64,000 bases of DNA from Sulfurovum sp. Its GTDB lineage: Bacteria; Campylobacterota; Campylobacteria; Campylobacterales; Sulfurovaceae. The position numbers and the translations under genes were made by a program. Of this stretch, positions 58,587-64,000 are shown piece by piece (position 1 is the first letter of the stretch; the number at the start of each line of letters is the position of its first letter). The notes under the pieces were generated by a model, which did not search any database, was not told the origin of the DNA, and saw nothing but the letters and a program-made list of their open reading frames with translations. The DNA lies in the NCBI RefSeq assembly GCF_015493435.1, contig NZ_WGDD01000048.1, forward strand, positions 1 to 64,000. The letters are read 5' to 3'.

Positions 58587-59255
58587 CTAATTACTATTGA
58601 AAAGCTGGGCATTCAACCGTTCGAGTCTTTCGGGCGTACCGATGTCAAGCCACTCCCCCTCATAGAGCTCTCCGGTGACCCTTCCCTCCTTCATAGCCGC
58701 CCTCAACAGAGGTACGATACTGCTTTTCCCGTAGGGAACCCCCTCAAAGAGCTTTGGCGAATAATACCCGATACCGGCAAAAGTATACTCCCTGGCATCC
58801 ACCACTTTTCCCCCAAGCAGCGCGAAGTCGCCTTCAGGGTTGTGTTCGGGGTTAGGGACCAGCACGAGATGCGCCAGGATGCCTTCGGGAAGCGCTTTGT
58901 TGACATCAAAGTCATAATCGGTAAAGATATCCCCGTTAACGACCAGAAAGGTCTCCTCACCGAGCAGAGGCAGGGCTTTGACGATTCCCCCGGCACTCTC
59001 CAGACATCCCTCTTCCTGCTCATCGGAGTAGGAAAGTTGCACCCCCCACTCGGACCCGTCCCCCAAAGCCTCTTTGATCTTATAGCCCAAATGCGCCACA
59101 TTGATGACGATCTCCCTGAAACCGTCATGCTCAAGACGCTCGATATGCCAGACGATAAGGGGAATACCTCCCACCTCCAAAAGCGGCTTGGGCGTATGGT
59201 CCGTCAACGGACGCATCCGCGTACCGAGTCCCGCGGCAAGTATCATGGCTTTCAT
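58587..59255 (-). CDS. murU: Nucleotidyltransferase, MurU-type
   Basis: MKAMILAAGLGTRMRPLTDHTPKPLLEVGG; downstream of amgK-like gene. Confidence 0.8.
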   Translation of the reverse strand: MKAMILAAGLGTRMRPLTDHTPKPLLEVGGIPLIVWHIERLEHDGFREIVINVAHLGYKIKEALGDGSEWGVQLSYSDEQEEGCLESAGGIVKALPLLGEETFLVVNGDIFTDYDFDVNKALPEGILAHLVLVPNPEHNPEGDFALLGGKVVDAREYTFAGIGYYSPKLFEGVPYGKSSIVPLLRAAMKEGRVTGELYEGEWLDIGTPERLERLNAQLFNSN

Positions 59256-59593
59256 AAGGCAAACCTTTCCAGTTTTATTTTCATTTCGGGGAAATACTCA
59301 TCAATGACTTTTTCGATCAGATAGAGATCAACACCATCATAGTCATGTACGATAAAATTACGGGTTTCATAGGCCCCTTTCTGCTCGACTTCAAGACCAA
59401 GATCGGTGATAACACTTTGTTCTATCTTATTGAGTGTCTCCCCTATTTGGGAGATAGCCATCAAAAGGGCCAGTTGTCCTTCCGTATCTTCCAGTGCGCT
59501 GACCACATTACCATGCCTTTTGACTATAAATTCGATCTTCTCGATCATCTCAAGAAGAAAAGCGATCTGTACCTCTGCCTTCCTTTTAGACAT
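59252..59593 (-). CDS. hepT: HepT-type (DUF86) RNase/toxin
   Basis: RNFIVHDY matches the RX4HXY motif. Confidence 0.85.
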   Translation of the reverse strand: MSKRKAEVQIAFLLEMIEKIEFIVKRHGNVVSALEDTEGQLALLMAISQIGETLNKIEQSVITDLGLEVEQKGAYETRNFIVHDYDGVDLYLIEKVIDEYFPEMKIKLERFAL

Positions 59594-59888
59594 TCAACAC
59601 TCTGGAAAGCATATATTTTTTTGCGGTTTCGGAAAGACCTCTTGAAGCGATAAGATCCACCTCTTTATGCAGTTTTTCCGCCAACAACTGTTTGATCTCC
59701 GCAATACGGGAAAAAGTGGCAAACCCATGATATTTTCGAACGAATGTATCATCTACATGGTAGAGTATATCCACATCACTTGCAGCCGTATGGTCGCCAT
59801 ATGCATAGGAACCGACGATACCGTCTATCATGAAGCCTTCATTTTCCAATTGGGGTTTCATCTTTTTCAATACAGATACGACATCCAT
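59586..59888 (-). CDS. mntA: MntA-type minimal nucleotidyltransferase antitoxin
   Basis: GSYAYGDHTAASDVDILYHV; 8-bp overlap with hepT. Confidence 0.85.
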   Translation of the reverse strand: MDVVSVLKKMKPQLENEGFMIDGIVGSYAYGDHTAASDVDILYHVDDTFVRKYHGFATFSRIAEIKQLLAEKLHKEVDLIASRGLSETAKKYMLSRVLNV

Positions 59889-59923
59889 GCATGGTCCTTC
59901 ACTCTAAAATTGATTTTATTATA

Positions 59924-60877
59924 CTATATCTTCGGCTCAAATGACAAACGGCCAAGCATAGTGGCAAAATCCCGGGTCTCCGGGTACAGGGAAGCCGTTT
60001 CCAGCACATACTTCAGTGTCAAAGGTATATCCTTCAGGTAGCCGTCCTTGCCGTCCCTCAGATGAAGGCGGGAGAAGATCCCCAGTACTTTGATGTGCCG
60101 CTGCAAGCCCATGAAGTCGAACCATTTCAGAAAGTGCGCGTCTTCCACTTTCAAACCTGCCTGGTCCCGGTAGTAGAGCGCAAGGCGTTCCATTTCATCT
60201 CCGGGCCATTCGATATAGCAGTCTTTCAGAAGAGAGACAAGGTCATAGGTGACCGCTCCTGCCCTTGCATCCTGAAAATCGATCACCCCTACTTCATTTT
60301 GGGGTGTCAGCATAATGTTTCTGGAATGGAAATCACGGTGCACAAATACACCCTGCGGCTGCTCCAGTACCACATCGGCGATCCTCTCCAGTGTCTCTTT
60401 GAGTATGTTCTGCTGATCTGCTGACAATACCGCCCCCAGATATTTTTCCAGATACCACTCCTGCATCAGGTCCATTTCGAACAGTAGGAATGCTCTGTCA
60501 TACAGAGGCAGTCCATCTGTATCCGCCTTTTGCATTTTGACGATTTCGTCGATGGCTTTGACGTAAAGTTCACGGTAATTCTGTTCATTCAGCACATCGA
60601 GGTAATGCGTGTTTCCAAAGTCTTCGAGGATCAGGTATCCCAGTTTAATATTTTTTACTATGATACGGGGAACACGTACGTTCACCGCACTGAGCCTCTC
60701 GTTCATCTCCACGAACGGAGGCAGGCTTTCAAGCATCAGGGAGCTGTCCATAAGAATATAGCTCTCTCCCTGCCTGCGCAACCGGTAGTACGACCTGAAA
60801 CTCGCATCGGCAGAAGCGACTTCAATTTCCCACTCCCCCCAGCCGATACTCTCGAGCCACGCTTCGATCTTATGCAT
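59924..60877 (-). CDS. amgK: Aminoglycoside phosphotransferase-family sugar kinase, AmgK-type
   Basis: FVHRDFHSRNIMLTPQNEVGVIDFQDARAGAVTYDLVSLL; start at MHKIEAW. Confidence 0.85.
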   Translation of the reverse strand: MHKIEAWLESIGWGEWEIEVASADASFRSYYRLRRQGESYILMDSSLMLESLPPFVEMNERLSAVNVRVPRIIVKNIKLGYLILEDFGNTHYLDVLNEQNYRELYVKAIDEIVKMQKADTDGLPLYDRAFLLFEMDLMQEWYLEKYLGAVLSADQQNILKETLERIADVVLEQPQGVFVHRDFHSRNIMLTPQNEVGVIDFQDARAGAVTYDLVSLLKDCYIEWPGDEMERLALYYRDQAGLKVEDAHFLKWFDFMGLQRHIKVLGIFSRLHLRDGKDGYLKDIPLTLKYVLETASLYPETRDFATMLGRLSFEPKI

Positions 60878-61952
60878 AGACGCCTCCAAGGATGGCGTTG
60901 CGGCTTGCCCCCGTCACATCTTTGAGGTTCACATGTTCATGGTGCAGGCGTTTGTAGGCAAGCCACGCGAAGGTCATCGCCTCTATGTTGTCCGCATCCT
61001 TGGCAATGCCTATCTGCACATTGGGCATCAGCACAGCGAGCCGTTCAACCAAAAAAGCATTTTTGGCCCCTCCGCCGCAAAGCAGCAGGATGTCGGGGTT
61101 GGACTTCAGGACCTCATTGGAGATGCTGATGGCGGTCAGTTCGAGCAGGGTCCGCTGGACATCCTCTGGATGCAATGTTGAATGTTGAATGTTCTTCATC
61201 AGCCATTCTTTGTTGAACTTCTCGCGTCCGGTACTTTTGGGGTGCGGCTGTGCAAAGTACGGGTCTTCCAGCATGGACTCGAGAAGCGGGTAAATCACTT
61301 CTCCGCTTTGGGCCCATGCTCCGTTCCTGTCATAGGCGACGCCCTGATGCTCGGCGATCCACAAGTCCATCAGTACGTTTCCCGGGCCTGTATCGTATCC
61401 CAGGAGCGTTTTTCCCAGTACGGTGATGTTTGCCATGCCTCCGATGTTCAAAATGCCTATAGAGGCATTTGGGGCTTCCGTGTTACCGAAAAGAAAGGCA
61501 TGGAATGCCGGAGCGAAAGGGGCCCCCTCTCCTCCGAGCGCCACATCTTTCTGCCTGAAATCCGCCACGACCCTGATGCCCGTTCGGACCGCGATCGTAC
61601 CCGGATCCCCCAGCTGCAGGGAAAAAGGATACTCCCCTTCCGGTGCATGCCAGAGCGTCTGTCCGTGCGAACCAATGGCTTTGATGCTTTTGGGGTCTGC
61701 CTTTTCCTGTGCCAGCAAGGCATTAACCGCATCGGAGAACAACAGGGCCAGCCTGATATTCACAGTACCTACCCGGGCCAGCGTACATTCTCCGCCGATC
61801 ATGGCAAGTATCTCCTCTTTCAGGTCTGAAGGAAAGGGATATTCGAGGGAAGCTTTGAGCTGACAGCTATACCTGTCTATCTCGCACAGTACTACATCCA
61901 CACCGTCAAGCGAAGTACCGGACATAATACCGATATAGCGTTCTTTATTCAT
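60870..61952 (-). CDS. anmK: Anhydro-N-acetylmuramic acid kinase
   Basis: GIMSGTSLDGVDVVL, GIRVVADFRQKDVALGGEGAPFAPAFHAFLF. Confidence 0.96.
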   Translation of the reverse strand: MNKERYIGIMSGTSLDGVDVVLCEIDRYSCQLKASLEYPFPSDLKEEILAMIGGECTLARVGTVNIRLALLFSDAVNALLAQEKADPKSIKAIGSHGQTLWHAPEGEYPFSLQLGDPGTIAVRTGIRVVADFRQKDVALGGEGAPFAPAFHAFLFGNTEAPNASIGILNIGGMANITVLGKTLLGYDTGPGNVLMDLWIAEHQGVAYDRNGAWAQSGEVIYPLLESMLEDPYFAQPHPKSTGREKFNKEWLMKNIQHSTLHPEDVQRTLLELTAISISNEVLKSNPDILLLCGGGAKNAFLVERLAVLMPNVQIGIAKDADNIEAMTFAWLAYKRLHHEHVNLKDVTGASRNAILGGVYA

Positions 61953-62086
61953 AATTTTCCTCTTTATCTATCTAAACGGTATTTTATCATACTTTATTCG
62001 GCTTCTTCACAATCACTCCACTATGGCCTCACAAAACCTACACAAACTTGTTTTATCATGCCTCATTACAACAAAAGGAGTCACCT

Positions 62087-62668
62087 ATGACACGAAGATT
62101 TTTAAAGATCCTTGCTCTGACCGGTCTGGCTTTTATGGCCACGACACTGTTCGGAGCACAACCGCAGCCTCTGAGCGAAGTCAAGATCCAACAGCTTGAC
62201 AGACAGCTGACACAGCACAAAACACAGTACCGGAACTTTCATACCAAACAGGAGTTCAAACACCGCATGAAACGCCCGACAGTCATGCATCATCTCGGGC
62301 AGCAGTACCGCAGCAGGCCATACCGCTATGACCACCCCGAAGAAAGACACTACGTACAGGGTCGCTACAGGGAACGCTACTCCGAAGCTTTTTACGGCAT
62401 TCCCAGAAGCTACCATGTTCAGTATGGCCGCGGACACAGGCACCCCAGGCGAGGATGGGTGCTCGCCTACCGCTATGACAGAGCAGCTTTTTATGACCGA
62501 GACGGGTTTTACTACAGTTATTTTAACCGGTACGGATATTATTTTGAAGGTGTATTTTACCGCTACGACCGGTTTTATACCTACCGTGACCGGCTAAGGG
62601 GAAGAGGACTCTTTGACCGCTATTTCTACCAGCCAGCAGACTACCGGTACTACGGGTTCTGCCCGTAG
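62087..62668 (+). CDS. Secreted Tyr/Arg-rich hypothetical protein
   Basis: 193 aa, signal peptide, C-terminal half dominated by Y/R/F/D/G. Confidence 0.65.
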   Translation: MTRRFLKILALTGLAFMATTLFGAQPQPLSEVKIQQLDRQLTQHKTQYRNFHTKQEFKHRMKRPTVMHHLGQQYRSRPYRYDHPEERHYVQGRYRERYSEAFYGIPRSYHVQYGRGHRHPRRGWVLAYRYDRAAFYDRDGFYYSYFNRYGYYFEGVFYRYDRFYTYRDRLRGRGLFDRYFYQPADYRYYGFCP

Positions 62669-64000
62669 ACAGAGGCAGGGGACTTTCCCGCCAGCATCAC
62701 GGAAAATGCTACAAGCGTGCCGAACAGTATCTGCCAGGCGAAGCCCAGTTTGAAACCGAACACGGCACCCAGCATATAGGGCTGAAGCAGCAGTACTGTC
62801 AGAAAGCCGCCGATAAGGGCAAGAGGTACAGTCGCAGCATTGCCGCGTTTGGTAAAGATGGCGGCACCGTAGACACCGAGCAGACCGGTATAGGCAAAAG
62901 CCATCACACCCAGTGCAAAACTGAGCAGCGGAAGTTCCGTGTAACGCTGCCAGTAGTAGCTTACCATAGCCATAAGCGAAAGTGCCAGCGCAAAAAGCAG
63001 TATGGAAATTCTTGACGCTCTGACAAAATACATTTCATCCACATTACCTTTTTTCTGCCGCCACGGCTTGTAGAGATCTTCGATTGCCACAGAGGACATC
63101 GCACCGAGGACAGAGTTGGAAGAAGAGAGTGCCGCTGCTACAGCCCCTACAGTCACAAGGCCGCGCATACCTTCAGGCATTTCATGAAGAATATAATACA
63201 TAAAGATCGTGATCTTCTCTCCGTCAAATTTCTGTACGACATGGGTATTCAGGCCGGAAAGTTCCGGATGCTGGTAAAAAAGGTAGAGCAGCAGTCCGAT
63301 ACAGAGGAACAGAATTGCCACAGGAATGGTCATATAGATGGAGAACATCAGGGATTCCTGCGCCTCTTTGGTATCTTTACAGCTCAGTGCCCTCTGTGTC
63401 ATATCCTGATCGAGCCCATAGGCTGCAATATTAAGCAGCAGCCAGCCGCCGAGCAGAGCCCAGACGGAAAACCCGCCGTTAAGAGACCAGTCCAGCATTT
63501 TAAGCTTGTGGTCTGCCTGAAGGGTCGAAACGATCGTACCGAAATCGCTGTTGATATTCATATAAAGATAGATCAGAACGGCAATACCCGCCCCAATATA
63601 GGTAACTGCCTGAATAATATCGGAGAAGATCACCGACTTGACACCGCCGAAATAGACATAGGCCAGAGCTCCCAGCATCAAAATACCAATGGAGACGGCC
63701 ACATGACCTGCTGCAATATCAAGAAAAAGAATCATCGAGATCGCCAGTGCGCCAATGTAAAGTCTGGCCCCCGAAGCAAACAGGCGCCCGACAAGAAACA
63801 TCACTCCCGCCTGCTTTTTGGCAGCAGTACCGTAACGCTTTTCCAGCAGTTCATATACTGTCACGGCTTTGATAGCATAAAAGCGGGGAATCAGGACTTT
63901 GGCTACAAACAGGACAGCAAGAAAAGCGGAAAAATAAAAACCGATAAAAGTAAGGTCTTTACCGTAGGAATATTCCGGCCCGCCAAGGAAGGTGGCGGCA
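62650..64000 (-). CDS. Sodium:solute symporter family protein, partial (N-terminus outside window)
   Basis: ORF continues open to window end: AATFLGGPEYSYGKDLTFIGFYFSAF...; SSS-type TM pattern. Confidence 0.88.
   Translation of the reverse strand, partial: AATFLGGPEYSYGKDLTFIGFYFSAFLAVLFVAKVLIPRFYAIKAVTVYELLEKRYGTAAKKQAGVMFLVGRLFASGARLYIGALAISMILFLDIAAGHVAVSIGILMLGALAYVYFGGVKSVIFSDIIQAVTYIGAGIAVLIYLYMNINSDFGTIVSTLQADHKLKMLDWSLNGGFSVWALLGGWLLLNIAAYGLDQDMTQRALSCKDTKEAQESLMFSIYMTIPVAILFLCIGLLLYLFYQHPELSGLNTHVVQKFDGEKITIFMYYILHEMPEGMRGLVTVGAVAAALSSSNSVLGAMSSVAIEDLYKPWRQKKGNVDEMYFVRASRISILLFALALSLMAMVSYYWQRYTELPLLSFALGVMAFAYTGLLGVYGAAIFTKRGNAATVPLALIGGFLTVLLLQPYMLGAVFGFKLGFAWQILFGTLVAFSVMLAGKSPASVYGQNP

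Noticed and set aside
1-64000. CRISPR arrays, rRNA or tRNA genes
   Set aside because: No regularly spaced repeats and no rRNA or tRNA-like sequence recognised by eye; tRNAscan/CRISPR tools not run
1-64000. Prophage, integrase or IS transposase
   Set aside because: No ORF with recombinase, transposase or phage structural motifs seen

Overview
64 kb chromosomal window from a Sulfurovum-like campylobacterotal (epsilonproteobacterial) genome; the taxonomy is inferred from gene content (aminofutalosine deaminase, aroQ-pepQ-folK-flhF order, THELNTP histidine kinases). Most of it is dense housekeeping sequence: comF (partial), lepA, prs, mnmA, flhF, folK, aroQ, sppA, metY-type PLP enzyme, truD, queC, ybeY, mrdA, engB, lptA/lptC, kdsC, hisB, rlpA, mltD, tatD, recN, nadK, and an anmK-amgK-murU peptidoglycan-recycling operon with a HepT/MntA toxin-antitoxin pair inside it. 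The accessory centre is a ~23 kb copper/metal-handling island (about 14.2-37.2 kb). It holds CopA-type ATPase, two multicopper oxidases, CopB-like protein, CusCBA-like efflux, two DUF302 proteins, cytochromes, a half-size permease pair and an OmpR-type two-component system at each end. The strongest new observations are: (1) a short Cys motif, M-K-C-x-x-G-K-C, in otherwise unrelated exported proteins of the island and a nearby membrane protein; (2) an 11-bp-period direct-repeat box (CAC...CAC) next to the -10 region of seven island promoters, a candidate copper regulon operator; (3) GTAG-headed REPIN-like palindromes; (4) an 81-bp perfect tandem duplication, and a 45-aa ORF that repeats the first 23 bp of cusA; (5) two intergenic elements with extensive predicted RNA pairing. 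All calls were made by eye from the sequence and supplied ORFs; no database search was run.
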